From assembly GCF_002556545.1 (NCBI RefSeq), contig NZ_CP022685.1, positions 2,604,001 to 2,668,000 on the forward strand: DNA of 64,000 nucleotides, written 5' to 3'. Numbering within the stretch: position 1 is the first letter of the stretch; each line of letters opens with the position of its first letter. A model generated the notes under the pieces. The model was not told where the DNA came from. It was given only the letters and a program-made list of their open reading frames with translations, and did not search any database. Below, piece by piece: positions 8,693 through 16,568 of this stretch. The DNA is from Streptomyces formicae. GTDB taxonomy: Bacteria; Actinomycetota; Actinomycetes; Streptomycetales; Streptomycetaceae. The translations under genes were made by a program, and so were the position numbers.

Positions 8693-8878
8693 AGCCTCTC
8701 GGTTCTTACCTCTCACCTCTCTTCTCCCTGCGGCATCGTCATGCGATGACATGCCCTCCCCTGTGCGGCCCTTCGCCGCGCGGGTCGCAGGGCTGCGCGA
8801 CGCCCGGAGACCGACCGACCGCACATCAGGACTCCGCCCCCATACGTCTCGTAGCCGTAAGGCCCGTGAGGACCCGTC

Positions 8879-9376
8879 ATGAAGACCCTGACCGAGCACG
8901 ACATCCGCTCCTCGTTCGTCAACTGCTCCAAGGGCGAGGCCAAGCGCCTCCCCCTGCCCAAGCAGCTTGCCGACATCGACCACTGGGACGCGTTGGACTT
9001 CCTGGGATGGTTCGACCTGTCCGCGCCCGACCGCAGTTACCTCGTCGCCGAACGCGGTGACGAGGTGATCGGTGTGACCCTGCGCTCCCCCTCCGCCAAG
9101 CGCGGTTTCCTGCGCCGCAGCATGTGTTCGCTCTGCCTGACCAGTCATCCCGGCAGCGGCGTCTCCCTGATGAGCGCCCGCAAGGCGGGGCGGGCCGGGC
9201 GTGAGGGCAATTCGGTCGGCCTCTACATCTGCGCCGACCTCGACTGCTCCCTCTACGTACGCGGCAAGAAGCAGCCCGCGCCCGGCGGCCGCATGGAGGA
9301 GTCCCTCACCGTCGAGCAGCAGATCGAGCGCACGCGCGGACACCTCGACGCCTTCCTGGAGCGACTCTTCGTCTGA
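8879..9376 (+). CDS. FBP domain protein (EF-G-binding, FusB-like C-terminal zinc finger)
   Basis: A 165-aa protein resembling the FBP/FusB C-terminal treble-clef family. It starts MKTLTEHDIRSSFVNCSKGE. The zinc-finger cysteines are visible as RSMCSLCLTSH and, about 40 residues later, ICADLDCSLYVRG, flanked by conserved basic residues. FusB-type proteins bind elongation factor G and release stalled post-translocation ribosomes; whether this actinobacterial form does so is inference. GAGGA lies 7 nt before ATG 8879. A 24-codon frame with a strong ribosome site lies upstream. Confidence 0.8.
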   Translation: MKTLTEHDIRSSFVNCSKGEAKRLPLPKQLADIDHWDALDFLGWFDLSAPDRSYLVAERGDEVIGVTLRSPSAKRGFLRRSMCSLCLTSHPGSGVSLMSARKAGRAGREGNSVGLYICADLDCSLYVRGKKQPAPGGRMEESLTVEQQIERTRGHLDAFLERLFV

Positions 9377-9380
9377 GCCA

Positions 9381-9412
9381 GGCGGCCCGGCGGCCCGGCG
9401 ACCCAACGGCCC
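9381..9412. repeat. 8-bp x 4 tandem repeat after the FBP gene
   Basis: Units GGCGGCCC, GGCGGCCC, GGCGACCC, AACGGCCC start 5 bp after the FBP stop codon. Unlike other arrays here it does not include the stop. Confidence 0.5.
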
Positions 9413-9494
9413 GACTTGGCTCGGTCCTGTCCTCGTCCTCGATCGGCGACAGTGGAGGGACGTAAGGAATGAGCCGAGTGGAGGAGGTACGGAC

Positions 9495-10238
9495 GTGGTG
9501 GCGGCGCACGTGGGGGTGGAGCCCGGTGGGCAGGGCTGGTTGCAGGTGGGTGAGTTCGGTGTCGCCTTCCTGCTGTCGGGGATCATCGGGCTGGAGCGCG
9601 AGATCCGGCAGAAGGCCGCCGGGCTGCGTACGTACACCGTCGTCGGGGTCGGCGCGGCCCTGTTCACGCTGGTGAGCAAGTACGGCTTCACCGACGTCCT
9701 GCACTCCGGGACGGTCTCCCTCGACCCCTCCCGGATGGCCGCGCAGATCGTCTCGGGGCTCGGCTTCATCGGCGCGGGCGTGATCTTCGTGCAGCGGGGC
9801 TCGGTCCAGGGGCTCACCACCGCGGCGACGATCTGGCTGACGGCGGCGGTGGGGTCGGCGGCCGCCGCGGGGCTCCCCCTCCTCGCGGTGCTCGCGACCG
9901 CCGCCTACTTCCTCGTCTCGTACGGGGTCAGGCCCCTGGCCCACCGGCTGTCCGCCCTGCGGTCCGTTCCCGCCGGGTACCGCATCACCTATCTGCAACG
10001 CCCCCGCCTGCTGCGCGACCTCCTCGAACAGTGCGAGTACGCCGGGTTCGCCGTCGCCGAGCTGCGGACCCTCTCCGCGGACGGCAGCGCGGCGGGCCCG
10101 GCCTCGCCGGAGGACGAGCGCCCCACCGAGGTGCTCATCCACGTGGTCGGCCGGGGCGATCTCGGCGCCCTGACCGTCCGGTTCGCCGACGTCCCGGGCG
10201 TCGTGGCGTGCCGTCGGGAGGATTCCGTCGACGAGTGA
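9495..10238 (+). CDS. MgtC/SapB family membrane protein
   Basis: Inner-membrane protein of the MgtC family (247 aa). Membrane helices cover about residues 15-140, with the family sequence LLSGIIGLEREIRQKAAGLRTYTVVGVGAALFTL, then SGLGFIGAGVIFVQRGSVQGLTTAATIWLTAAVG. The C-terminal soluble ACT-like domain runs from about residue 160 to the end. MgtC proteins affect growth in low Mg2+ and inhibit F-ATPase in pathogens; the Streptomyces role is not known. GTG 9495 has GAGGAGG 7 nt upstream; GTG 9498 is an alternative. The next gene follows after 24 bp. Confidence 0.9.
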   Translation: MVAAHVGVEPGGQGWLQVGEFGVAFLLSGIIGLEREIRQKAAGLRTYTVVGVGAALFTLVSKYGFTDVLHSGTVSLDPSRMAAQIVSGLGFIGAGVIFVQRGSVQGLTTAATIWLTAAVGSAAAAGLPLLAVLATAAYFLVSYGVRPLAHRLSALRSVPAGYRITYLQRPRLLRDLLEQCEYAGFAVAELRTLSADGSAAGPASPEDERPTEVLIHVVGRGDLGALTVRFADVPGVVACRREDSVDE

Positions 10239-10262
10239 GGGCAGTGCTGGGAGGATGCCGAG

Positions 10263-10865
10263 ATGTCTACCTTCGTCGTGTTCGACCTGGAGTTCACCTC
10301 GTGGCCCGGCGCCCTGGAGCGGGACTGGTCCGCGGCCGGGCAGCTTCGGGAGATCGTGCAGGTCGGCGCCTTGCGGTTGAGTGAGGACCTCGACGTGGTC
10401 GAGGAGTACGAGGCGTTGGTCCGGCCCGTCGTCAATCCGGAGCTGTCCGCGTACTTCACCGGGCTCACCGGCATCGGGCAGGAGGAACTGGACCGCGAAG
10501 GGCGGCCGCCCGCCGAGGTGTTGGGGGACTTCCTGGGGTTCTGCAAGGGGCAGACCGTGCTGTCGTACGGCAACGACATGGTCGTCCTCGGGGAGAACGT
10601 GGGGTGGGCGCGAGGGCGCGGGGACAGGATCGAGAACAGTTGTCTCGATGCCGCCTTCGTGAACATCAGGCCCTGGATCAATTCCCTGGCCCCGGCCACG
10701 GCGTCGTCGAACGTGGGGCGCCTGTGGGACGTACTCGGACTGCCCGAGCCGGTCGTCTCCGGGCACGGGCAGGAGCACTCCGCCCTCTTCGACTGCTACT
10801 CCTTCGCCGCGGCGCTCAAGCATCTGTGCGCCGGTGGGGCCTCCTTGCCCGAGGGCTGCCTGTAG
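10263..10865 (+). CDS. DEDDh-type 3'-5' exonuclease domain protein (ERI1-like)
   Basis: A 200-aa exonuclease of the RNase T/ERI1-like group. The DEDD acidic residues are visible: DLEFT (D9, E11) near the N-terminus, SYGNDMVVL in the middle, and the final HSALFDC, where the His spaced five residues from Asp marks the DEDDh subclass. Family members trim RNA or DNA 3' ends with two metal ions; the substrate here is unknown. Starts at ATG 10263, 24 bp after the MgtC gene on the same strand. A perfect 15-bp tandem duplication includes its stop codon. Confidence 0.88.
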   Translation: MSTFVVFDLEFTSWPGALERDWSAAGQLREIVQVGALRLSEDLDVVEEYEALVRPVVNPELSAYFTGLTGIGQEELDREGRPPAEVLGDFLGFCKGQTVLSYGNDMVVLGENVGWARGRGDRIENSCLDAAFVNIRPWINSLAPATASSNVGRLWDVLGLPEPVVSGHGQEHSALFDCYSFAAALKHLCAGGASLPEGCL

Positions 10866-10887
10866 GTCTCGTGCCTGTAGGTCTCGT
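10858..10887. repeat. Perfect 15-bp x 2 duplication including the exonuclease stop codon
   Basis: GCCTGTAGGTCTCGT occurs at 10858-10872 and again at 10873-10887. The first copy contains the TAG stop codon of the exonuclease gene (10863-10865), and the second contains a duplicate TAG. Confidence 0.85.
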
Positions 10888-10924
10888 CGACGTACGGCGT
10901 GGTCGGGGAGGAACCGCCGGTGCC

Positions 10925-11689
10925 CTACGGCAGCGGCACCGGGCGGAAGTGCGTCGTCAGGCGCGACTCCTCGTCCAGGACGTGGAAGGCGGCCGCGGGC
11001 GGCAGGTCCCGGTGGACGTGGTGGCCCTCGTGTTCCTGGTGTTCCCAGGGGAGGCGGAGCGTGGAGACCACGCCGGGGGCCACCAGGAGCGGGCGGTTCG
11101 CGAACGTCGTCGCCGCGGGCGTGTGCGCGTGACCCGCGAGGAAGGCCGTCACGTTCGGGTGGCGGGCGGTCAGTTCGGCGAGGCGGTGTTCGTCGCGCTG
11201 GCGGATGACGTCGACGTACGGCGTGTGCAGCGGGACCGGCGGGTGGTGGAAGGCGATCAGGGCGGGACGGGTGGGCGGGGTGTCGGTGAGGAGGGCCGAC
11301 AGCCAGTCCAGGGTCTCGCCGTCGAGGCGGCCGTGGTGCTCGCCGGGGACCGACGTGTCGCACACGGCCAGGGTGAAGCCGTCCGTCACGTACGACTGGT
11401 TGACCGGGCCTGCCGAGGGCACCTCGCCGAGCAGGTGCTCGCGGAACGCGGCGCGCTCGTCGTGGTTGCCGGGGCAGACCAGCAACGGGTGGCGGGAGGC
11501 GAGGAGTTCGCGGGCCGCCGCGTACTCGGCGGGGGTGCCGTGGTCGGCGACGTCACCGGTGACGATGACCGCGTCCAGGTCGTACGGCAGGTCGTTCAGG
11601 TAGGTCATGACGGCGCGGGTGCGGTCCACGCTGTGGCCGCCGTCGTCGGTGTCGATGTGGATGTCGCTCACATGGGCAATCACTGGCAT
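10925..11689 (-). CDS. Metallophosphoesterase (CpdA-like)
   Basis: A 254-aa calcineurin-like metallophosphoesterase. All five metal/phosphate motifs are present in order: SDIH (about residue 9), GDVADHG, GNHDE, the FHHPP His, and GHAHT. This layout resembles class III cyclic-nucleotide phosphodiesterases such as CpdA and Rv0805, so cAMP hydrolysis is plausible but unproven. The start is ATG 11689. It converges on the exonuclease gene and lies downstream of the ABC importer genes, from which it is separated by the 20-bp repeat array. Confidence 0.88.
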   Translation of the reverse strand: MPVIAHVSDIHIDTDDGGHSVDRTRAVMTYLNDLPYDLDAVIVTGDVADHGTPAEYAAARELLASRHPLLVCPGNHDERAAFREHLLGEVPSAGPVNQSYVTDGFTLAVCDTSVPGEHHGRLDGETLDWLSALLTDTPPTRPALIAFHHPPVPLHTPYVDVIRQRDEHRLAELTARHPNVTAFLAGHAHTPAATTFANRPLLVAPGVVSTLRLPWEHQEHEGHHVHRDLPPAAAFHVLDEESRLTTHFRPVPLP

Positions 11690-11740
11690 GCGGTGAACCT
11701 AGGCGGGCGCCTCGGGGCGGGTGAAGGGCCAACCACGGAT

Positions 11741-11860
11741 GGTTGGCCTGGATCACAAGGGGTTGGCTTGGGCCGCAAGGGGTTGGCCTGGATCACCGAG
11801 GGTTGGCTTGGGTCGCAAGGGGGTGGCTTCGGCCGCGAGAGGGTGGCCTTGATCAATCGC
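11741..11860. repeat. 20-bp x 6 tandem array covering the ABC ATPase stop codon
   Basis: Six units of exactly 20 bp start at 11741, 11761, 11781, 11801, 11821 and 11841. Units 1 and 3 (GGTTGGCCTGGATCAC...) and units 2 and 4 (GGTTGGCTTGGGYCGCAAGG) alternate, giving a 40-bp higher-order period. The last unit contains the TCA stop (11853-11855) of the minus-strand ATPase gene. A 9-bp stem GGCCAACCA/TGGTTGGCC (11727-11748) joins the array's edge. Confidence 0.9.
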
Positions 11861-12710
11861 GCAGGAACCGCACCGACAAAGCCCCCGCCTCCCGCGTCAC
11901 CACCGCCCGCACCCCGTACACCTCCGCGATCAGCTTCTCCGTGATCACCTCGTCGGGCGTGCCCGCCGCGTACGCCCTGCCCTCCTTCAGGACGAGCAGC
12001 CGGTCGCAGAACATCGCCGCCAGGTTGAGGTCGTGCAGCGCGATGACGCTGGTGACGGGGAGGTCGGCGACCAGCGAGAGCAGGTCGAGCTGGTGCTGGA
12101 TGTCGAGGTGGTTGGTGGGTTCGTCCAGGAGGAGCTCGCGGGGGGCCTGGGCGAGCGCGCGGGCTATCTGGACGCGCTGGCGTTCACCGCCGGACAGGGT
12201 GTGCCAGGACTGGGTGGCGCGGGAGGTCAGGCCGGTGCGGTCCAGGGCGTCCCGGACGGCCCGCTCGTCCTCGGGCGAGGGCGCCGACCAGGCGCGGCGG
12301 TGCGGCACGCGGCCCAGGCGTACGACGTCCCCCACCGTCAACTCGACCTGGGTGTCGGAGTGTTGCTCGACTACGGCGATCCTGCGCGCCACGGCGCGGC
12401 GGCCCGTGTCGGCCAGCGTGCGGCCGTCCAGGGTGACCACTCCGGACGCCGGGGCGAGGACGCCCGCGAGGATGCGCAGGAGCGTGGACTTGCCCGAGCC
12501 GTTGGGGCCGAGGAGTCCCACGGTCGCGCCCTCGGGCGGGGCGATGCTCACCCCGTCGACGACCAGGCGCCCGCCCGCCTCCCGCGAGACGCGCTCGGCA
12601 CGCAGACCCGCCTCGCCCGAGACACCCCCATCGCGCAGCCCCGCCCCGCCGGAGGCACCCCCAACGCGCGGCCCCGCTTCCCCCTCGTACGCCTCGTACG
12701 CGTACGTCAC
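11853..12710 (-). CDS. ABC importer ATPase (BtuD/FepC type; probable corrinoid uptake)
   Basis: Nucleotide-binding subunit of a type II importer. After an unusual 40-residue start it has Walker A GPNGSGKST, Q-loop VVEQHSD, signature LSGGERQRV, Walker B ELLLDEP, D-loop TNHLD and switch His LHDLN. It starts at GTG 12710, overlapping the permease stop as GTGA. Residues about 13-45 are three 11-residue repeats (AGPRVGGASGG, AGLRDGGVSGE, AGLRAERVSRE) encoded by 33-bp DNA repeats; the family normally begins near the last of these. The family resembles the transporters named putative F420-0 importers, but the cobalamin riboswitch upstream points to a corrinoid. Confidence 0.9.
   Translation of the reverse strand: MTYAYEAYEGEAGPRVGGASGGAGLRDGGVSGEAGLRAERVSREAGGRLVVDGVSIAPPEGATVGLLGPNGSGKSTLLRILAGVLAPASGVVTLDGRTLADTGRRAVARRIAVVEQHSDTQVELTVGDVVRLGRVPHRRAWSAPSPEDERAVRDALDRTGLTSRATQSWHTLSGGERQRVQIARALAQAPRELLLDEPTNHLDIQHQLDLLSLVADLPVTSVIALHDLNLAAMFCDRLLVLKEGRAYAAGTPDEVITEKLIAEVYGVRAVVTREAGALSVRFLRD
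12579..12677. repeat. 33-bp x 3 coding tandem repeat in the ATPase N-terminus
   Basis: Units at 12579-12611, 12612-12644 and 12645-12677 are each 33 bp and in frame. They encode the three 11-residue repeats at the start of the ATPase. The downstream two differ most at the second and third thirds of the unit. Confidence 0.85.
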
Positions 12711-13732
12711 GTCGCCCTCCTCGTCCGGTACAGCACGACCACGAACGCCGGTACGCCGATCAGCGACGTCACCACGCCCACCGGGACCTCCTGCGGGTCG
12801 AGGACCGTGCGGGCCAGGGTGTCGACCCAGACGAGGAAGACCGCGCCGGCGAGCGCCGTGACCGGCAGGAGGCGGGCGTGGCCGGAGCCGACGAGCGCGC
12901 GGGCCGCGTGCGGCAGGACCAGGCCGACGAAGCCGATCGCGCCCGCGCTGCTCACCAGCGCCGCGGTGAGCAGCGCCGTCGTGCAGAGCAGGACCAGGCG
13001 GGTGCGGGCGACGCGGACGCCGAGTGCGGCGGCCGCCTCCTGGCCGAAGGCGAAGGCGTCCAGGGTGCGGGCGTGCGCGAGGCAGACGAGGAGCGCGGCC
13101 GCGAGCACCGCCGCGCACAGCCACACGTCCGTCCAGCCGACCCCGCTGAGCGAGCCGAGCAGCCAGAACAGCACGCCGCGCGTCGTCTCCGCGTCCGCGG
13201 CGGTGAGGACGAAGAAGGAGGTCAGCGCCGAGAAGAGCTGCATCGCCGCGACGCCGGAGAGGACCACGCGGTCCGTCGAGCCGCCCAGCGTATGGCTCAG
13301 GAGCAGTACCAGGGCGAAGGAGCAGAGCGCTCCGACGAAGGCGCCCGCCGAGACCGACACCACTCCCCCGCCCACGCCGAGCACGACGACCGCGACCGCC
13401 CCGGTGGACGCGCCGGACGACACCCCGAGCACGAAGGGGTCGGCGAGCGGGTTGCGGAGCAGGGACTGCATGACCGCGCCGCAGACCGCGAGTCCGGCGC
13501 CGCAGACCGCGGCGAGCAGGGTGCGCGGCATCCGCAGGTTCCAGACGATGCCGTCCCTGATCGGGGTGAGCCGTGCCTCGCCCCAGCCGAGGTGCGCGGC
13601 GAGCGCCGCCCACACGTCGGGCACGGAGATGTCCGCGGGCCCGATGGTGACGGCGACCGCCACGGAGAGGACGAGCGCGGCGAGCCCCGCGAGCCACAGC
13701 AGCCACTGTCGCGCGAGGGCGGCCGAGATCAC
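12707..13732 (-). CDS. ABC importer permease (FecCD/BtuC family; probable corrinoid uptake)
   Basis: Membrane subunit of the importer, 341 aa with about ten hydrophobic helices. FecCD-family landmarks are RMPRTLLAAVCGAGLAVCGA, the LLRNPLADPFVLGVSSGAS loop, and GAIGFVGLVLPHAARAL, the cytoplasmic segment that contacts the ATPase. It starts at GTG 13732, which overlaps the binding-protein stop as GTGA, and its own stop overlaps the ATPase start the same way. The three genes are therefore translationally coupled. Confidence 0.92.
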   Translation of the reverse strand: MISAALARQWLLWLAGLAALVLSVAVAVTIGPADISVPDVWAALAAHLGWGEARLTPIRDGIVWNLRMPRTLLAAVCGAGLAVCGAVMQSLLRNPLADPFVLGVSSGASTGAVAVVVLGVGGGVVSVSAGAFVGALCSFALVLLLSHTLGGSTDRVVLSGVAAMQLFSALTSFFVLTAADAETTRGVLFWLLGSLSGVGWTDVWLCAAVLAAALLVCLAHARTLDAFAFGQEAAAALGVRVARTRLVLLCTTALLTAALVSSAGAIGFVGLVLPHAARALVGSGHARLLPVTALAGAVFLVWVDTLARTVLDPQEVPVGVVTSLIGVPAFVVVLYRTRRAT

Positions 13733-14772
13733 TGGGCGAGCCCGAACTTCCGCAGCCCCGCCGCCACTTGCTCGATGCCGTCGACCGTGCGGATCGTGGG
13801 GTTCATGGCCTGGCCGCTGAGGAGTACGTAGCGCTTCTTCTTCACGGCGGTCAGGTTCCTGGTAGCCGGGTTGGTCTCCAGGAACTCGATCTTCGCCGCG
13901 GCGCTCTCCGCGGACTGGGACTTGCGGGTGAGGTCGCCGATGACGAGGACGTCGGGGTCGCGGTCGGCGACGGTCTCCCAGTTGATCTGGGGCCATTCCT
14001 CGCGGGTGTCGTCGAAGACGTTCTTCGCGCCGAGTTCGCGCGTGATGATGCCGGGGGCGCCGCAGCAGCCCGCCATGTAGGGGGCGTCGGAGTTGGCGAA
14101 CCAGTAGAGGAGCGTCGCGTCGGAGGCGTCGATGTCCTCGGTGGCCTTCGCGACGCGGCCCTTCAGCCCGGCGACCAGCTTCTCGCCGCGCTTCTCGACG
14201 TCGAACACCTTCGCGAGGTCGCGGATCTCGCCGTAGACGGTGTCCATGGTGAGGGTCTTGACGCGCTTGCCGTCGCCGCCGCCGTCGTTGTCCTTGCCCG
14301 CGCAGTCGGTGGGCGAGACGTAGACGGGGACGCCGAGCTCGGTGAACTTGGCACGGTCGGCGACGCCGCCCTTGCCGACCGTGTAGAGGAAGGAGGCGCT
14401 GACGAAGTCCGGCTCCTTGGCGAGGACCCGTTCCAGGGACGGGTAGCGGTCGGCGAGCCGCTCCACCCCGGCGTTGTCCTTCGCCAGGTTCTTCAGGACC
14501 GGGTCGGTCCAGGTGCCCGTGCCCACCATGCGGTCGGCGAGGCCGAGCGAGAGCAGGATCTCCGAGGAGCCCTGGTCGAGGGAGACGGCGCGCCGCGGCG
14601 GAGCCTTGACCTCGGCCTTCTTGCCGCAGGAGGCGACCGTCACGGGGTAGCCCCGCGCCTTCTCCCCCGCCCCCGCCGTCTTCTGCGCGGCACCGCCGCC
14701 GCATGCCGTGAGCGCGAGCGCTCCGGCGCAGAGCAGGGCGAACTTACGTATACGGGCAGCTTTCGAGGACAC
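13729..14772 (-). CDS. ABC importer substrate-binding lipoprotein (probable corrinoid binding)
   Basis: Exported lipoprotein (347 aa): signal MSSKAARIRKFALLCAGALA followed by lipobox LTAC, with the lipidated Cys at residue 24. The rest fits the helical-backbone periplasmic-binding class (BtuF/FecB), with N-lobe RRAVSLDQGSSEILLSLGLADRM and C-lobe DPDVLVIGDL. The double cysteine in YMAGCCGAPG resembles a subfamily whose members are often labelled putative F420-0 binding proteins (from memory). It is the first gene of the operon and lies directly downstream of a cobalamin riboswitch, so I favour B12 or another corrinoid. Confidence 0.9.
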   Translation of the reverse strand: MSSKAARIRKFALLCAGALALTACGGGAAQKTAGAGEKARGYPVTVASCGKKAEVKAPPRRAVSLDQGSSEILLSLGLADRMVGTGTWTDPVLKNLAKDNAGVERLADRYPSLERVLAKEPDFVSASFLYTVGKGGVADRAKFTELGVPVYVSPTDCAGKDNDGGGDGKRVKTLTMDTVYGEIRDLAKVFDVEKRGEKLVAGLKGRVAKATEDIDASDATLLYWFANSDAPYMAGCCGAPGIITRELGAKNVFDDTREEWPQINWETVADRDPDVLVIGDLTRKSQSAESAAAKIEFLETNPATRNLTAVKKKRYVLLSGQAMNPTIRTVDGIEQVAAGLRKFGLAQ

Positions 14773-14851
14773 GCGATCCCTTGAGTCTCACGGCTCATAC
14801 GCGGAGCCTGGCCTGCGTCACGCCCTCCGCCGCCCGGTGTGCGAGCGGAGG

Positions 14852-15010
14852 CGCCAGCAGGTCTTCGGACTCGGGGATCGACCGGGCGGGGCGCCTTCCC
14901 GGGCGTCCGTGGACGCCCAGTGGCCGTGGCCCCGCCCGTTCTCCCTCACCGCTGCGCGTCAGTTCCGGATTCGCACCGGATTCCCTGGCCCAGGTGTGGG
15001 TTTGACTGGC
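14852..15010 (-). promoter_or_regulatory. Cobalamin (AdoCbl) riboswitch
   Basis: Read on the minus strand, the segment shows the class hallmarks. An early GGGAATCCGGTGCGAATCC stretch is followed by CGCAGCGGTGAGG (14946-14988). A GC-rich multi-stem region containing GGCCACTGG follows, and then the B12-box-like GTCCGAAGACCTGC (about 14856-14874). Downstream, an inverted repeat GCCTCCGC/GCGGAGG (about 14824-14853) could be the expression platform. It ends about 80 nt before the start of the binding-protein gene, so corrinoid would repress the importer. Confidence 0.85.
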
Positions 15011-15022
15011 TTGCGCAAGTTA

Positions 15023-15056
15023 TCACGCCTGCTCACGGCGTCGTCACGCCCGCTCA
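15023..15056. repeat. 13-bp repeat at 21-bp spacing including the VOC gene stop codon
   Basis: TCACGCCTGCTCA (15023-15035) and TCACGCCCGCTCA (15044-15056) differ at one base. The last TCA is the stop codon of the minus-strand VOC gene (15054-15056), and the upstream copy carries a duplicate. Confidence 0.65.
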
Positions 15057-15494
15057 GGAGGCGGCTCCGGGCCTCGGCTCGCCCCGGTAGGTGCCGAACG
15101 ACCAGCGGTTTCCCTCCGGGTCCAGGATGCCGAACTCCCGGCTGCCGTACGGCTTGTCCTCGATCTCCGTGGTGACGCGCACGCCCGCCGCCACGAGGCG
15201 CTCGTACAGCTCGTCGACCCGGTCGGTGACGACGTAGGCGCCCGCCGTACCGGGCGTTCCGCAGGTGCCTTCGGGCGCCGAGGGGTCGTACGAGCCGAGC
15301 ATGACGCCACCGCCCTCGGGCCAGTCGAGCTGGGCGTGGGCGACGCGGTCGCCGTCCTCGTAGACGGCGGTGCGCAGGAAGCCGACGGTGCCGACGAGAA
15401 AGTCGATCAGGGCCGGGGCGTCGTTCGCCTGGAGGCCCGGCCAGATGGTGGGCGCGGGGGCGGTCGTGGGCATGGTGTCAGGTGTGGTGTTCAT
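15054..15494 (-). CDS. VOC/glyoxalase-superfamily protein
   Basis: A 146-aa protein with two beta-alpha-beta-beta-beta modules of the vicinal-oxygen-chelate fold. The first includes ALIDFLVGTVGFLRTAVYED; the second ends in the typical GSREFGILDPEGNRWSFGTY, with a metal-site-like Glu. Members include glyoxalases, dioxygenases and antibiotic-binding proteins; the substrate here is unknown. It begins at ATG 15494, only 5 bp after the AraC regulator stop, so the pair is one transcript and the regulator may control it. Confidence 0.85.
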   Translation of the reverse strand: MNTTPDTMPTTAPAPTIWPGLQANDAPALIDFLVGTVGFLRTAVYEDGDRVAHAQLDWPEGGGVMLGSYDPSAPEGTCGTPGTAGAYVVTDRVDELYERLVAAGVRVTTEIEDKPYGSREFGILDPEGNRWSFGTYRGEPRPGAAS

Positions 15495-15499
15495 GGCTC

Positions 15500-16357
15500 T
15501 CAGTCTTCGCCCGTGCCGTGCGCCCCGGCTTGGATATTCCGGCACTCTTCGGCCAGCCAGCGGGTCGGGCTCGCCCCCGTGTACTGCTGGAAGTCGCGGA
15601 CCAGGTGCGAATGGTCGTAATAACCGGTGTCGGCGGCGACCCGGGCGAGGTCGGGGCCCGCGCCCGCCGCGACGGAGCGGACCACCGCGGCCCTCGCGTG
15701 CTGGAAGCGCATCAGGCGCGCGGCCTGCTTGGGGCTCAGACCCGTCTCCGCGCGGAACACGGAGGTGAGACGGCGCTCGCTGAGCGCGACGTGCCGGGAG
15801 AGACCGCCGACGGTGCCCGTGCCCCGGTGCCTGGCGAGCCAGGCCCAGGCTTCCGCGACCTCGGGGCGCACCGGACCCGCCCCTTCGGCGGCGGCGCGCC
15901 GCCGCAGGTAGTCGGCGAGGAGGGCGAAGCGGTCCTCCCAGCGGTCCAGGCCGCAGAGGCGCTCGCGGATCTCCGCGGCCTGTCCGCCCAGGACGTCCGT
16001 GCCGCTGGTGACGAGCTCCCCGGCCAGTGCGGCGGCGGGCAGGCCGAGCAGCGCGCGGGCCGCCAGGGGGTGCACGGCGAGCTGGATGCCCGCCTCGTGC
16101 TCGGGCTGGACGACGTAGGCGGGGCTCTGGTGCAGGCCGCCCAGGACGATGTCGGTGCGCACCGCGTCCCCGCCGGTCGCCCGGTCCGGTGTGCTGCCGG
16201 TGGCGATGGGTCCGTCGAGGGAGAAGATCACGGTCAGATACGGCGAGGGCAGGCCCCGGTGCAGGGCGGGGCGCTGTCCGGCGGTGCGGTAGCCGACCGC
16301 CGAGACGACCATGCCGTCCAGCCGGGGGACGGCCCTGACGAACTCTTGGGAGCCCAT
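15500..16357 (-). CDS. AraC-family transcriptional regulator
   Basis: A 285-aa regulator with an N-terminal sensing half (about residues 1-170) and a C-terminal double helix-turn-helix: [20 protein letters not shown] (first HTH) and [20 protein letters not shown] (second HTH, with the usual [11 protein letters not shown] after it). I start at ATG 16357 ([15 protein letters not shown]); the open frame continues upstream without a good site. It is co-directional with and 5 bp from the VOC gene, and divergent from the secreted phosphatase gene. The inducer is unknown. Confidence 0.88.
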   Translation of the reverse strand: MGSQEFVRAVPRLDGMVVSAVGYRTAGQRPALHRGLPSPYLTVIFSLDGPIATGSTPDRATGGDAVRTDIVLGGLHQSPAYVVQPEHEAGIQLAVHPLAARALLGLPAAALAGELVTSGTDVLGGQAAEIRERLCGLDRWEDRFALLADYLRRRAAAEGAGPVRPEVAEAWAWLARHRGTGTVGGLSRHVALSERRLTSVFRAETGLSPKQAARLMRFQHARAAVVRSVAAGAGPDLARVAADTGYYDHSHLVRDFQQYTGASPTRWLAEECRNIQAGAHGTGED

Positions 16358-16568
16358 GCGACCAGTATGCGCGGCACCACTGACACGGTCCCGGCGGCGG
16401 CCTCCGCCGCGCTCTCGGCGTCCGGTTCGACTACCCGTGTTCCCCTGCTCCATGCCCGGCGCGCACGGTGACTTCGATCATGGGAAACGACGGCGCGGCC
16501 TCGTACCATTGCGCGCCGCTCCGGACGGGGCCGCACACCGCTCTCAGGAACGGCAGGACACCGCAGAC

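Noticed and set aside
11741..11860. CRISPR-like or recombination-site array
   Set aside because: Exact 20-bp head-to-tail units without spacers, and no integrase or cas gene nearby.
13729..14772. F420-0 binding protein
   Set aside because: The family name is suggestive, but the cobalamin riboswitch directly upstream is stronger evidence for a corrinoid.
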